This document shows positions 1 to 9,290 of a stretch of DNA of 64,000 nt, in pieces. This DNA is from Phycisphaerales bacterium (GTDB taxonomy: Bacteria; Planctomycetota; Phycisphaerae; Phycisphaerales; SM1A02): the NCBI GenBank assembly GCA_029268515.1, contig JAQWNP010000001.1, positions 124,001 through 188,000 of the forward strand, written 5' to 3'. The position numbers and the translations under genes were made by a program. The notes beneath the pieces were generated by a model. It was given only the letters and a program-made list of their open reading frames with translations, was not told where the DNA came from and did no database searches. Numbering within the stretch: position 1 is the stretch's first letter; each line of letters opens with the position of its first letter.

Positions 1-926
1 ATTGGATGTGGTACATCAGGACATGCAATCGTGTCACCAATCTCGAAGTCACCAATACCCTCAACGGCGCAAAGGTCGCCAACAGAAACCAACTCGGCTG
101 GCGTTTTGCCCAGATCCTTGAATCGATAGATCTTCTGGGCTCGTGCGCGTCGTTGCTCATTCTCATGACAAATCGTGACCGCCTGGCCAGATGAAATAGC
201 ACCTGCAAAAACTCGGCCAATCGCAATGCGACCTGCATAGGGGGAGTAATCCTGGCTTGCGATCAACATCTGTAAAGGCACATCAGCATAGCCAACCGGT
301 GCTGGAAGGTGCTCAATAATGGCATTGAGTAGCGGCTTCATATCGCCTTCGGAAGCGCTCTCATCTCGAGATGTCCATCCATCACGACCAGAAGCATAAA
401 TGACTGGGAAATCGAGTCTCTCATCATCTGCATCCAATGCAACCAACAGATCAAACACCTCATTGATCACACTATCTGGCCGAGCATTAGGTCTATCACA
501 CTTATTGATCACGACGATCAAAGGATGATTCAGTTCGAGCGCCTTACCCAACACAAATCGTGTTTGTGGCATCGGACCTTCCAGAGCATCGACAAGCAAC
601 AACACGCCATCGGCCATTTTAAGAACGCGCTCAACTTCACCACCAAAATCAGCATGGCCCGGGGTATCAATCAAGTTAACACGAATCGTCTGGCCTGCAT
701 GCTCGCCATCTTGGGGGCGATAGGTAACAGCACAATTTTTCGAAGTAATCGTGATACCACGCTCTCGCTCTAGTGGATCAGAATCCAGAATACACTCAGC
801 CTGATTGCGATCACCAGAAAGCGAGCCGCAGTAATCAAGCAAAGAATCGACAAGCGTGGTCTTACCATGGTCGACGTGAGCAATGATTGCCACATTGCGA
901 AGATTAGGATCAGCGGTATGAAGCAT
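1..926 (-). CDS. typA: GTP-binding protein TypA/BipA, N-terminal part (3' end outside window)
   Basis: Ribosome-associated translational GTPase of the EF-G/LepA type, linked in other bacteria to stress and low-temperature ribosome assembly. Reading the minus strand from an ATG at 926 gives an open frame of about 308 codons that leaves the window with no stop. The N-terminus shows the G1 loop AHVDHGKTT (about residues 16-24), a switch region with RERGITI, G3 [11 protein letters not shown] and G4 NKCD, followed by the start of the second, EF-Tu-like domain. An in-frame stop just upstream of 926 supports this start, although no strong ribosome binding site is visible. TypA is usually about 600 aa, so roughly half is present. 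LepA or EF-G are the alternatives; the early residues and the short spacing of the G motifs favour TypA. Confidence 0.9.
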   Translation of the reverse strand, partial: MLHTADPNLRNVAIIAHVDHGKTTLVDSLLDYCGSLSGDRNQAECILDSDPLERERGITITSKNCAVTYRPQDGEHAGQTIRVNLIDTPGHADFGGEVERVLKMADGVLLLVDALEGPMPQTRFVLGKALELNHPLIVVINKCDRPNARPDSVINEVFDLLVALDADDERLDFPVIYASGRDGWTSRDESASEGDMKPLLNAIIEHLPAPVGYADVPLQMLIASQDYSPYAGRIAIGRVFAGAISSGQAVTICHENEQRRARAQKIYRFKDLGKTPAELVSVGDLCAVEGIGDFEIGDTIACPDVPHP

Positions 927-1085
927 TTTGTCTAAATATGCATTGGGTACATACCCAATCAAACATCCTCAATCACGTCGATGCATACTCATTTGTAACA
1001 TCAAAACGCTGGCTTGTTGAATTTACAGGAGCAGCCCGAAAGGGATGCCAAAACAAATCAATGATCCCAAACGGGAAAATGACAA

Positions 1086-1102
1086 GCCCGCCAGAGGCGG
1101 GC
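1086..1102 (-). terminator. Hairpin downstream of tRNA-Ala
   Basis: A perfect 7-bp GC-rich inverted repeat (GCCCGCC / GGCGGGC, 3-nt loop) lies six bases beyond the tRNA 3' end. On the minus strand it is followed by TTGTCATTTT, so it may be an intrinsic terminator for the tRNA, although the T run is interrupted. Confidence 0.55.
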
Positions 1103-1107
1103 AAAAG

Positions 1108-1180
1108 TGGAGCCGATCGGGCTCGAACCGACGACCTCCTGCATGCCATGCAGGCGCTCTCCCAACTGAGCTACGGCCCC
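1108..1180 (-). tRNA. tRNA-Ala (anticodon GGC)
   Basis: The 73-nt minus-strand sequence folds as a complete cloverleaf. The acceptor stem GGGGCCG/CGGCTCC contains the G3:U70 wobble that is the alanine identity element. The D arm holds AGCTCAGTTGGGAGAGC, the anticodon stem CCTGC/GCAGG encloses loop ATGGCAT with anticodon GGC, and the T arm contains GGTTCGAGCCC. The discriminator base is A and CCA is not encoded. It reads GCC (and GCU by wobble) codons. Confidence 0.95.
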
Positions 1181-1341
1181 AAGGGAATCGAAAAACTTGC
1201 TCTCAGATCCTGGCCATGGCCAGGTTGCAGCGAGAACAGCCTGGGAAGGATAGCGGATCAAGGCCGCACGGCCAATTGAGTAGCCCTATTGGACTCAAAA
1301 TACCCCTCTACTCTTGCTAATCACCTATTGCATATAGATAG

Positions 1342-1368
1342 AGGGGGCCTGTTTCACCAGGTCCCCCT
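1342..1368 (-). terminator. Hairpin downstream of the Cys-rich secreted protein
   Basis: The inverted repeat AGGGGGCCTG ... CAGGTCCCCCT (about 10 bp with one bulged base and a 6-nt loop) lies about 100 bp beyond the stop of the minus-strand gene ending at 1470. There is no clean T run on the minus strand, so the terminator role is inferred from structure and position. The rest of 1181-1469 shows nothing else recognisable. Confidence 0.5.
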
Positions 1369-1469
1369 TTCACAACCCAACCCTAGATCCTTCTTCCTAC
1401 CGCCGCGAACCATGCCTCTCCTGACAGAGCTGCGGTTTAGGATTGGGGGGTGTTCTGATTGAGAGCTGC

Positions 1470-3113
1470 TTAGGGCGTTTCTGCTTCAAGTACCTCACAT
1501 GGCACCATCACCGTTTTCATGCGTGGGTCATTGAATGGGGATGGGTCCATGTAACCGCATTCACAAACATCCCAGGCAAATTCTCGGAAAAACCCATCCA
1601 CATTGAGCAAGTCCCAGCGTACAAACGCTCCGTCACCATCAAAGCTGGTACAGATGACCGTCCCACGCAGACCTCTATTAAGTCCTGCCTGTCCACCCAG
1701 CACATGCTCGGTCAATTGAACCCGATCACCAACTGACCATTGCTCACCACAACCACACAGCTCTTCACCTCCACAGACGATGGCATTACAGACTGATCCG
1801 TTGCCCATCCAGCTTCCACCAAGCTGCTGACAGAAGCCCTCTGTCGTCGTTCGGCAGTAGTCACCAAGACAACAGGCACCCGCCCCTCCTGCTGCCTCAA
1901 CATCAACTTCACCGGGCATCAGAAAACGACAGTCAACGGCAAATGTTGACCAGACTTCATGAATACTCACGTCACCGCCACAATCACACATTCTCGTTGC
2001 ATCAAGCCGCCCAACACCTCCAGGCTCTGGACGCTGATCACGCCAATTGTCCCAGTGCACAGTCACGCGCTGACGGAAGTGATTTCCTTGAGCACACACC
2101 ACGGTGCCCCAACTTCCAATAGGCAATTCGGGATCACGGTTTCTGTATGGATTGTGATGAGTCAGTGTGACACGATCACCAACGGCAAACTCGCCATCAC
2201 ACTGACAGAGCGCTTCACCAATCTCATCAGAGTAGCACTGCACGACTGAGCAAGTTGAACCTATGCCACGCCAACGGCTATCTTGTTGGTCAGCACACTC
2301 ATCCTCACTAAACACATCACAAACATCAACGAGTCCCCCGGCCCTTTGCTCCCGGTAACAACAAGCGCCATGATTGGCGGCAGGATCGGCTTCCTCTGCA
2401 TCACCACCATTTTCATCATCGTCTTCAGGAAATGGCAGCTGCGGAGGACATACACCCCAGCCATTAATGACAGCAATAATGTCATCAATGGTTACCCAAC
2501 AATCACCATCTACATCACCTTTACCAACGTTAAACTGCCCTTGATATTCAAGCCAGATATCAACGGCGTATCGAAAGTCGCGCATATCGACCACACCATC
2601 ACGGGTGAGATCCGGACAATCCATTGGTTCCCCACAACTGCAACTATCATCTTGACATGGCTCACCATCACCAAGATATTGACCACCTGCTGCTTCACAA
2701 CCTTCTTGCGTTTGTTGTTGGCACTGATCTTGCATGCAACAGGCACCCAGTCCAGGTGCTGGCCAACCTGGCCGAATGTCCTGACACTTGACCCACCAAC
2801 CTTTCTGATCCCAATCCAACTCGCCACACTCACAAAGGCCATTGACGGCCTTGCCTCGGTTGTCGTATCCCAACCAACCAACAAGAACCCATCCATTAAT
2901 TCGGTCATTGGCACAGAGCACCTTGCCAGCGGTGCCTGCGTCAAGACCACGTGCATCGGCTGGATTATCAACCAGGAGCGTTACTGCTTGCCCGAGTTCG
3001 TAGCGACCGTCACACAAACAATCTTGATCATCCTGCTGAGCAATTGCTGTCGATACGAAGGTCATAGCGCATGCAAAAGTGCCCAGCCCCAGAAAAACAA
3101 ATGAATGCCTCAT
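1470..3113 (-). CDS. Secreted Cys-rich modular protein with dockerin-like domain
   Basis: Function unknown. The 547-aa product begins with a signal peptide (residues 1-25, cleavage near AIAQQ). Two kinds of Cys-rich module then alternate. Module A (about 32-113, 303-397 and 453-542) starts with a CxC pair, contains a (V)GDRVxL...GTVxC...VxWD core resembling a small SH3-like barrel, and ends with a CxC pair plus a further Cys. Module B (about 123-158, 249-293 and 412-447) starts with GACC and ends in a C...C pair. A dockerin-type domain (about 164-222) has two calcium-loop-like segments, DLTRDGVVDMRDF and GDVDGDCWVTIDD. The linker at 229-246 is acidic. Similar GACC/dockerin mixtures are common in Phycisphaerae exported proteins (recalled). 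AAGAGGA precedes the ATG. Extracellular calcium-dependent assembly or binding is an inference. Confidence 0.75.
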   Translation of the reverse strand: MRHSFVFLGLGTFACAMTFVSTAIAQQDDQDCLCDGRYELGQAVTLLVDNPADARGLDAGTAGKVLCANDRINGWVLVGWLGYDNRGKAVNGLCECGELDWDQKGWWVKCQDIRPGWPAPGLGACCMQDQCQQQTQEGCEAAGGQYLGDGEPCQDDSCSCGEPMDCPDLTRDGVVDMRDFRYAVDIWLEYQGQFNVGKGDVDGDCWVTIDDIIAVINGWGVCPPQLPFPEDDDENGGDAEEADPAANHGACCYREQRAGGLVDVCDVFSEDECADQQDSRWRGIGSTCSVVQCYSDEIGEALCQCDGEFAVGDRVTLTHHNPYRNRDPELPIGSWGTVVCAQGNHFRQRVTVHWDNWRDQRPEPGGVGRLDATRMCDCGGDVSIHEVWSTFAVDCRFLMPGEVDVEAAGGAGACCLGDYCRTTTEGFCQQLGGSWMGNGSVCNAIVCGGEELCGCGEQWSVGDRVQLTEHVLGGQAGLNRGLRGTVICTSFDGDGAFVRWDLLNVDGFFREFAWDVCECGYMDPSPFNDPRMKTVMVPCEVLEAETP

Positions 3114-3279
3114 GTTCTTTTCCTCTTAAGAGTTTCAGCTCTACCCGCCCCCTGCGACCAGCGCCTTCAACTGACCACGCGGGTAAGACGGTGGTAGAGA
3201 GGCAAAAAAAACACAGATTGTGGGTGGTAGGCCAATCTAGCCAAAGCAGAAATCGAGGAGATCAGCCCAGAAACGGCGA

Positions 3280-5556
3280 TTATTCTGGAGCATTCGGTGC
3301 CGCAAACCGTGCAAAAAACTCCAGTATTCTGTCTAAGCGGTCCAAACGTTGATAGGGATGACCGCTTCGAGAAAGATCATGAGCTGCATCAGGGTAGAGC
3401 ACATACTCAACTGGCCGGCCCAAGGACTTCAGGGTGCGATAGAGCATAAGTGATTGAGACACGCCAGTGCGCATATCGTTCATGCCATGCATAATTAGCA
3501 AAGGCGTATAAATCTGGTCAGCGATAGGCACGACTGAATTTGCTTCAATCGTCTGTGCATAACGATCATCGTGAGGCGCTCCTCCAAAGGCATAGCCAAG
3601 CAACTTCCATGCATTACCTTCACCAAAAAAGGTTCTAAGGTCATACACACCTCGTTGCGCCACAGCAGCTTTGAAACGTTGCGTATGTGCAATAATCCAT
3701 GCGGTGAGATAGCCGCCGTAACTACCTCCGGTCACGACCTGCCGATCCGCATCAAGCCATTCATTTCTAGCGAGCGCCGTATCTAAACTTGCAAGAACAT
3801 CTTGAGCTGGACCATCGCCCCAATCTTGATAGTTACCTCTTTGAAAAGCCTCGCCATAACCGCCGCTTCCACGGGGATTGGCATACACCACTGCGTAGCC
3901 GTAGCTGCAAAGTAGTTGAAACTCGAACCACATGGTCCGTTCACCAGGACCCCACATTGCTGATGGTCCACCATGAATTTCCAGCGCGACTGGCACCTTG
4001 GCCTTTCCATCTTCGCTTGTCCCCAAAGACGTTGCTGGCATCACCCAGTAATCAATTTCACGCGTATCTAGCGTCACCTGACTCTGGACTGGCTTCGATA
4101 CCGCACGGGTCTTAATCCATAGATTGGGATCGAAGACCTGTACATCTTGTTCACCACGACGAATCCACAAAGATGATGGATTCTCCCAGGTCGTCAGCGC
4201 ATAAGCGATGACACCGCCACCGGCAGCAAAACTATGTACCCCTCTTGGCAAACCGTTCACAGGACCGATGAGCTCGGCGGGCTTGATGAGACCAAAGCTC
4301 GCTAACAGTAGTGGGTAACCACCATCAGAAGCGCAGTTAAAGACAATTGCTTCTCGACCAGCAATCCACTGAAAATGCCGCACCGAACGATCAAGCGTTG
4401 ATCCGTCCGTCAGCCAGTAGTAATTCTTAACCGTGTCTTCCTCAATTGATGCCACACCGAGTTGCCATTGACGGAAAGATGGTGCATCCGTTTGTTGACC
4501 GGTATATGCCAGCACCTTCCCATCCGGGCTAAATCGAGGTTGGTCAAAACGCCAGCCCTCTAATGACAAGACCGGCTTGGTGACCAGCGTCTCGATCTCA
4601 ACGCGCCATAGCGCTCGATCCTCTTCTTCGTCTGGATGCTGCTTCGTACTACGCACCCTCGAATAGACAACGCTGCTTCCATCTTTGGAAAACACTGCAG
4701 CGCGACAACTCATAGGATCTTTTGTTAATTGAGTCACTTGACTCGGGTTGCCCGGATCAACAAGAAACAGCTGCTTGAATGAAAGTGGCTTGGCATAACC
4801 AACTTCAGAAAGAACCCTCAGCCGGTTAAAAACGACTGGGTTTCCATCACTGGCATTCTGATCAAGCCATGCCCGAATCTGCTCTATTGAACCACCAGAA
4901 TCGGGTACGACGCTCGGCTCAGCGTCCACTGCCCCTGGGCGTGGATCTGGCCAAGGTGGCGCCGTCTCCATATCTCTCAGAGGCACTTCAGCTTGGACCA
5001 ACAGCCTGGCGCCGTCAGGCGACCAAACAGGATCACTCACTCCACCGGCCAAAGAGGTGATCTGACGGGCTTCACCGCCATCCAGTGAGAGAAGCCAGAC
5101 TTGGACCTCTTCGTTTTCATCCGCCCGAAGGAAGACCACTTCACCAGACCTCGGATTGAGCCGTGGCTTTCCATCTTGGCGGTCACCAAAAGTCAGCTGG
5201 GTTGGTGTGGCGTCATCTTCAAGCAGGTTGAGTGAAAAAAGATGTGACTGGTTGGCCCAATCCAACTCAACTTGATCGTCTGAATCTTCCGGCCGGACCT
5301 GCTCCATCGAGTGCACAACAAAAACAGCACGGCTACCATCCCATGCGACATCAATTTCAGAGATGCTGCGCAGCTGCATAAGATCGGTGGCCACCATTGG
5401 CGATTGATCGCCGCAGGTAATCCCACACAAAATCCCAATGACAACTGCCGATGCAACACGACCGCGATGGTCGAACGCCGGCTGCCTGCCATCATGAAAA
5501 CATGCATTTGCAAACCGCTTGATGCAGCTATTGAGACGTATCAGCCAACGGCTCAT
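3280..5556 (-). CDS. S9 family (prolyl oligopeptidase-type) serine peptidase
   Basis: Peptidase of clan SC, dipeptidyl-peptidase/acylaminoacyl-peptidase type, 758 aa. The N-terminal two thirds contain TolB/beta-propeller-like repeats (for example VWSPDGARLL and RFSPDGKVLAY). The C-terminal alpha/beta hydrolase domain has the nucleophile elbow GGSYGGY (Ser about 612), the acid in HGMNDMR (Asp about 694) and the His in AAHDLS (about 726). A hydrophobic stretch near residues 36-48 (VVIGILCGITCG) could be an export signal or lipobox, so the protein may act outside the cytoplasm. The ATG overlaps the stop of the upstream trxA as ATGA, which fixes the start by translational coupling. Substrate unknown; oligopeptide scavenging is a reasonable inference. 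Confidence 0.88.
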   Translation of the reverse strand: MSRWLIRLNSCIKRFANACFHDGRQPAFDHRGRVASAVVIGILCGITCGDQSPMVATDLMQLRSISEIDVAWDGSRAVFVVHSMEQVRPEDSDDQVELDWANQSHLFSLNLLEDDATPTQLTFGDRQDGKPRLNPRSGEVVFLRADENEEVQVWLLSLDGGEARQITSLAGGVSDPVWSPDGARLLVQAEVPLRDMETAPPWPDPRPGAVDAEPSVVPDSGGSIEQIRAWLDQNASDGNPVVFNRLRVLSEVGYAKPLSFKQLFLVDPGNPSQVTQLTKDPMSCRAAVFSKDGSSVVYSRVRSTKQHPDEEEDRALWRVEIETLVTKPVLSLEGWRFDQPRFSPDGKVLAYTGQQTDAPSFRQWQLGVASIEEDTVKNYYWLTDGSTLDRSVRHFQWIAGREAIVFNCASDGGYPLLLASFGLIKPAELIGPVNGLPRGVHSFAAGGGVIAYALTTWENPSSLWIRRGEQDVQVFDPNLWIKTRAVSKPVQSQVTLDTREIDYWVMPATSLGTSEDGKAKVPVALEIHGGPSAMWGPGERTMWFEFQLLCSYGYAVVYANPRGSGGYGEAFQRGNYQDWGDGPAQDVLASLDTALARNEWLDADRQVVTGGSYGGYLTAWIIAHTQRFKAAVAQRGVYDLRTFFGEGNAWKLLGYAFGGAPHDDRYAQTIEANSVVPIADQIYTPLLIMHGMNDMRTGVSQSLMLYRTLKSLGRPVEYVLYPDAAHDLSRSGHPYQRLDRLDRILEFFARFAAPNAPE

Positions 5557-5894
5557 GTTGGAGAAGAAACGAACTCATCGAGTGCTTCGGCATACTTGTC
5601 TTTGCTATTCATGCCAACCAGTGTTTTCTTCAGTTCACCATCGCTGAAGATCATCACGGTCGGTATTGCAGTGATGCCAAACTTAACCGCGACCTGCCGG
5701 CTTTCATCAGTATTGAGTTTGCCAACTTTAGCGCGACCCTTGTAATCGCCGGCAACCTCATCAATGGTGGGACCGAGCATCTTGCATGGTTGACACCATT
5801 CAGCCCAGAAGTCCACAAGAACTGGAACATCACTGCTGAGCACTTCGGCGTCAAAGTTGTCATCTGTAAAAGCGAGTGTATTTTCGCTGGCCAT
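5553..5894 (-). CDS. trxA: Thioredoxin
   Basis: Small dithiol-disulfide oxidoreductase of 113 aa, the usual length for a cytosolic thioredoxin. The active site is WAEWCQPCKM, so Gln replaces the common Gly of WCGPC; the second position of the CxxC loop affects redox potential in this family. The cis-Pro loop is present as AIPTV, and the buried Asp is in LVDFWA. No signal peptide is seen. The ATG at 5894 is preceded by GGAG about 12 nt upstream. The stop overlaps the start of the S9 peptidase, so the two genes are probably cotranscribed and coupled. Confidence 0.95.
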   Translation of the reverse strand: MASENTLAFTDDNFDAEVLSSDVPVLVDFWAEWCQPCKMLGPTIDEVAGDYKGRAKVGKLNTDESRQVAVKFGITAIPTVMIFSDGELKKTLVGMNSKDKYAEALDEFVSSPT

Positions 5895-5997
5895 CTTTCA
5901 TAGACTCCTGCCTGAAAACTGAAAAGGAAACAACAAATGGTAGCAGGGCCTGTCTGTTTGGGTTTAACTTGCCCCCCTCCAGGAAAATTCCGTGCCC

Positions 5998-6909
5998 TCA
6001 GCAGGAATCACTCCCGGAGCCAATCGCATCAAGAGATGCGATAATCTTCAGCGCTTCCTCATGGGCGGCCACATTATGGACCCGAAAGAGGCGGACCCCT
6101 GCCTGGTAATGAAGCACGCTAACCGCAACTGAGGCCGTATCACGGCGAACTGGGTCTGCCTGGTTGATCATGGCGCCTAAGAAGCTCTTACGACTGGCCC
6201 CTGAGAGCAGCGGATACCCCAGGCTTGATAATCGATCTGTAGAACGTACGAGAGCAAGGTTCTGCTCGACGTCCTTTCCAAAACCAAGCCCAGGATCGAG
6301 GACGATCGCACCATGCTCAATTCCAGCAGCTAAAGCGGCTTCTGCCAGGGAAGATAAGTGCGATTGCACTGCTTCGACCACACCACCCTCATATTCAGGT
6401 GGCGTGGGATGCTGATGAGCATAATGATCCTGATTGGAGGCGACCAGACGGTGCATCAGTATCAAGCCACAGCCAGCCTTCGCTGCCAGAGGTAGCATTT
6501 GGGTGTCTTCAGTACCACCAGAAATATCGTTGATAATAATCGCCCCAGCATCCAACGCCGCCTGAGCAACCACACTACTGGTTGTATCGATTGAAATCAG
6601 CGCCTGTGTTTGCTTTGAGAGACCTTCGATGACAGGCTTGACCCGACTGATCTGTTGATCGGGTAACACGCGCTCGGCTCCAGGCCGTGATGACTCTCCC
6701 CCGACATCGAGGATCGCTGCACCTTGTTCGACCATAGACAAACCATGATCGACCGCCGCTTTGGAATCGAGCCAGCGACCACCATCTGAAAAACTATCTG
6801 GGGTCACGTTCACAATGCCCATGAGCCGGTGCCGATCCAAGCTCAGTGTCTGGCTCGGCGCCACGGACCATGTTTGGCTGGGCTCAAGATGGGAGACTTC
6901 TGTTGGCAT
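5998..6909 (-). CDS. folP: Dihydropteroate synthase
   Basis: Condenses 6-hydroxymethyl-7,8-dihydropterin diphosphate with p-aminobenzoate to dihydropteroate in folate synthesis. The 303-aa TIM barrel carries the family signatures GIVNVTPDSFSDGG, LDVGGESSRPGA, NDISGG, LDPGLGFGK, GASRKSFLG and the C-terminal RVHNVAAH. The ATG at 6909 is preferred over an in-frame TTG one codon upstream, with AAGG about 6 nt before it. It lies between trxA and the L,D-transpeptidase gene on the same strand. A second folate gene, 5-formyl-THF cyclo-ligase, is about 2 kb upstream, so this stretch has some one-carbon theme without being a clear pathway operon. Confidence 0.96.
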   Translation of the reverse strand: MPTEVSHLEPSQTWSVAPSQTLSLDRHRLMGIVNVTPDSFSDGGRWLDSKAAVDHGLSMVEQGAAILDVGGESSRPGAERVLPDQQISRVKPVIEGLSKQTQALISIDTTSSVVAQAALDAGAIIINDISGGTEDTQMLPLAAKAGCGLILMHRLVASNQDHYAHQHPTPPEYEGGVVEAVQSHLSSLAEAALAAGIEHGAIVLDPGLGFGKDVEQNLALVRSTDRLSSLGYPLLSGASRKSFLGAMINQADPVRRDTASVAVSVLHYQAGVRLFRVHNVAAHEEALKIIASLDAIGSGSDSC

Positions 6910-6953
6910 CAACGCCTTACGATACCCGCCTTGAGCACTGTTGACGAAACAGC

Positions 6954-8285
6954 CTATTCAGCGGCTGCGGTGGCATTGATGCGTGCATCGGTGATCTCAA
7001 GCGTACTGATACCCTCGGCAAACATCTGGTAAACCAGCTCGACATCTTCGGGGTACATTCGCACGCACCCCATTGATGCATTCTTACCAATAGACTCTGG
7101 CTCAACCGTACCGTGAATGCCATATCCCGCCATATCACGGTTGGCTTCATCAGTGCCTTCAAGACCCATCCAGTACTCACCAATTGGATTCAATGCATCA
7201 TCAGCCTTATACCGCGTGCCATCGCGCGGATTGATCCACTCTGGATTCACCAGCTTCGAATTGGGGCGGACACAAAAATGACCAAGTGGTGTTGCGTTGT
7301 ATTCCCCTAAACCAACAGGCAACGTGCAGACATAAACTTGTTCGCTACCCTCACCTAAATAAACATCCATCGTGAAAGTTGATCGCTCGACGACGCCATG
7401 AAACGGGCCAGTGATGATCTTCAGTGTTTGATCAATACGAATGCGATTTGGTGCTGAAATACCATTGATCCGCTGGATAAAACGCCAGTCAGTTTGGACT
7501 GCCAACTTCTTGCGAATACGCGAAAGCGAATCGTTGGGCTGTACTTTATAGGTCAGGCTAAAAGGATCTTCTGGATGAATTTCACGACTGAAAACAAGTC
7601 GTGTATTGATATCGCTTAGCAACTCACGTAGCTCATTGGCCTTTGAAGGTTTGACCTGACCTGAACGAAGCACCTGGGTCAAAAGTCGCCTTGCTTCCAC
7701 AATCTGGCCTGCCTGTAAAGCAGCCAGGCCTTCTTGCATCTGAGCGGGTACTGAACCAGGGGTGATGAGCGGTAGGCTTCCAGCAATGAGAACTGGAGGC
7801 ATCATCGCTGTGGGCGCTGGGCTTGACATCGCTACCACTGCAACAGGTTGCGCTGGTGCTGCAATAGACGTACTTTCTCTCTCGGGCTGAACTCGATTAA
7901 GGCCAGCTGGTGGAAGAATCGTCAGTCGTGTTGGCTGCGCCGCTGGACTACTCACCTTGCGATCGGTCAAATCGGCTCCACCAGGTTCAGGCATCCTTGC
8001 TTCTGCGGGCCTGGCCACAGACTCGACCGGCTCGGCTGGCTGATTCATGGCCTGTGCAGAAGCTGTCACTGGGGCCGACGGTGCTGCTGCCACGACCTCT
8101 GGGGCCGAGGTGTTTGCTGGAGATGTCGGCTCTTGAGACCCTACCGTTATCCATATGACCGCTGTTGCAATCACAAGCGCCACCACAAAGAGCAGCCACT
8201 TTTGTCCGCTCACGCGGCCGTTCTTATGGCGGTAGGAATGCTTACTGCGGCGACTTGGTCCCGATTGCTGGCTTGGAAGGGCCAT
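6954..8285 (-). CDS. L,D-transpeptidase (YkuD) with LysM domain
   Basis: Envelope enzyme of 443 aa predicted to form 3-3 peptidoglycan crosslinks or attach proteins to peptidoglycan. After a basic N-terminus there is one membrane anchor (about residues 27-48, WLLFVVALVIATAVIW). A long Ala/Pro/Ser-rich low-complexity spacer and a tetratricopeptide-like patch follow, then a LysM-like domain (YKVQPNDSLSRI ... NRIRIDQTLKI). The C-terminal YkuD domain has the catalytic motif IHGT ... SMGCVRM with its Cys nucleophile. The longer open frame begins at 8354, but the ATG at 8285 has a good Shine-Dalgarno AGGAGT just upstream and is chosen. It indicates a peptidoglycan-containing wall. Confidence 0.92.
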   Translation of the reverse strand: MALPSQQSGPSRRSKHSYRHKNGRVSGQKWLLFVVALVIATAVIWITVGSQEPTSPANTSAPEVVAAAPSAPVTASAQAMNQPAEPVESVARPAEARMPEPGGADLTDRKVSSPAAQPTRLTILPPAGLNRVQPERESTSIAAPAQPVAVVAMSSPAPTAMMPPVLIAGSLPLITPGSVPAQMQEGLAALQAGQIVEARRLLTQVLRSGQVKPSKANELRELLSDINTRLVFSREIHPEDPFSLTYKVQPNDSLSRIRKKLAVQTDWRFIQRINGISAPNRIRIDQTLKIITGPFHGVVERSTFTMDVYLGEGSEQVYVCTLPVGLGEYNATPLGHFCVRPNSKLVNPEWINPRDGTRYKADDALNPIGEYWMGLEGTDEANRDMAGYGIHGTVEPESIGKNASMGCVRMYPEDVELVYQMFAEGISTLEITDARINATAAAE

Positions 8286-8291
8286 TGCCAA

Positions 8292-8296
8292 CTCCT
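8292..8296 (-). promoter_or_regulatory. Ribosome binding site deciding the L,D-transpeptidase start
   Basis: AGGAG on the minus strand, six bases before the ATG at 8285. It supports an internal start 23 codons downstream of the first possible ATG (8354), whose extra residues look non-conserved and basic. Confidence 0.65.
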
Positions 8297-8476
8297 TTCG
8301 GCATGATTGAGATCTCCACCCGGATCTCGCGGGTTGGCTTGCTCTACTCTTCACAAGAGGTGCTATTGGTTCGAAAAAACCATGTCAGCACCGGATGGAG
8401 CATCACCATTGTTTCAATTGTGCCACAAGCTGGATCGAATCGCCACTCGCCATCCTGGCCAGCTACGAGAGCTCAA

Positions 8477-9076
8477 TCAGCAAGGTATCAAACGTCCACG
8501 CCGGCTCATGCGTCGATCGGTCACGACGAGGTCGACCGAGACATCATGGGGATCCACTGGAACAATCGCTGCAATCTGTTGGTCAAAGACCAAACCGACG
8601 GTCGTGGTGCGACCACGCAGTGTGGAAAGGAACCGGTCATAAAATCCACCCCCGCGACCTAAACGTCTGCCGTGGGTATCAAAAGCAAGACCTGGCACAA
8701 TGACCAGGTCGATTTCACGTATCGGGACGGGACGGCCAGTGACTGGCGTGCGAATGCCTCGCTCATCGGTCTCCATGTCCTCGTCATCAAACGAGTTCAC
8801 TTCGACCGGCGACATGACATGTCGATTCCAGTCAACTCTTGGCACACAAACCGATTTGCCCTGCTCGAATGCCGAAAGCGCCAACGGGGTGAGATCGACC
8901 TCCCCACTGATCGGCATATAGAACATGACGGTAAGGGCATGACTGAAGATCTCTAATCCAGCAACACGACGGCAAGCCGCAATGGACAAGCTATGTCGCT
9001 GCACGCTGTCCAATTCAGTGAGCTGCTGACAGATACGTTTTCGTAATTGTGTTTTGAGATCACTCTGGTCGTTCAT
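8477..9076 (-). CDS. ygfA: 5-formyltetrahydrofolate cyclo-ligase
   Basis: ATP-dependent conversion of 5-formyl-THF to 5,10-methenyl-THF. The 199-aa protein shows an N-terminal KTQLRKRI basic helix, the middle VDLTPL and PRVDW segments, and the diagnostic C-terminal motif LVIVPGLAFDTHGRRLGRG followed by GGFYDRFL, the nucleotide and substrate loop. Length matches the family. It lies between rarA and the L,D-transpeptidase on the minus strand, with about 190 bp of non-coding sequence on each side. In many bacteria this gene sits next to the 6S RNA gene; the upstream gap is discussed separately. Confidence 0.93.
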   Translation of the reverse strand: MNDQSDLKTQLRKRICQQLTELDSVQRHSLSIAACRRVAGLEIFSHALTVMFYMPISGEVDLTPLALSAFEQGKSVCVPRVDWNRHVMSPVEVNSFDDEDMETDERGIRTPVTGRPVPIREIDLVIVPGLAFDTHGRRLGRGGGFYDRFLSTLRGRTTTVGLVFDQQIAAIVPVDPHDVSVDLVVTDRRMSRRGRLIPC

Positions 9077-9290
9077 ACCATACGGTCAGCAACCGAAGAG
9101 ATGGCACAGGCGTCACCAATTGGTATCGAGCTTGTGCTTGAGGCCGCTGAACCTCCCCTAAAAATAGACCCCGGAGTAGCTTCCGGAATATTCTGGCACT
9201 GACGAAAGCAATCTCTCGATCAGTCTTCTACCTATACCTTTACCACAAGTATCGGCCGTGTCACCCAGACAATCGAACTTTATGCAAAGT
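9077..9290. other. Non-coding gap between rarA and the 5-formyl-THF cyclo-ligase gene
   Basis: No convincing open frame is present. On the minus strand GAGAGATTGC (near 9220) can pair with the later segment GCCATCTCTT (near 9095), and a small hairpin CCGGA/TCCGG lies at 9171-9186. This could be a structured leader or a small RNA, but it does not clearly match the 6S RNA architecture. Confidence 0.3.

Noticed and set aside
2283-3104. 273-codon open frame on the plus strand opposite the Cys-rich gene
   Set aside because: Its Thr/Ile-rich translation is typical of an antisense shadow of a Cys/Asp/Gly-rich gene, with no domain or ribosome binding site.
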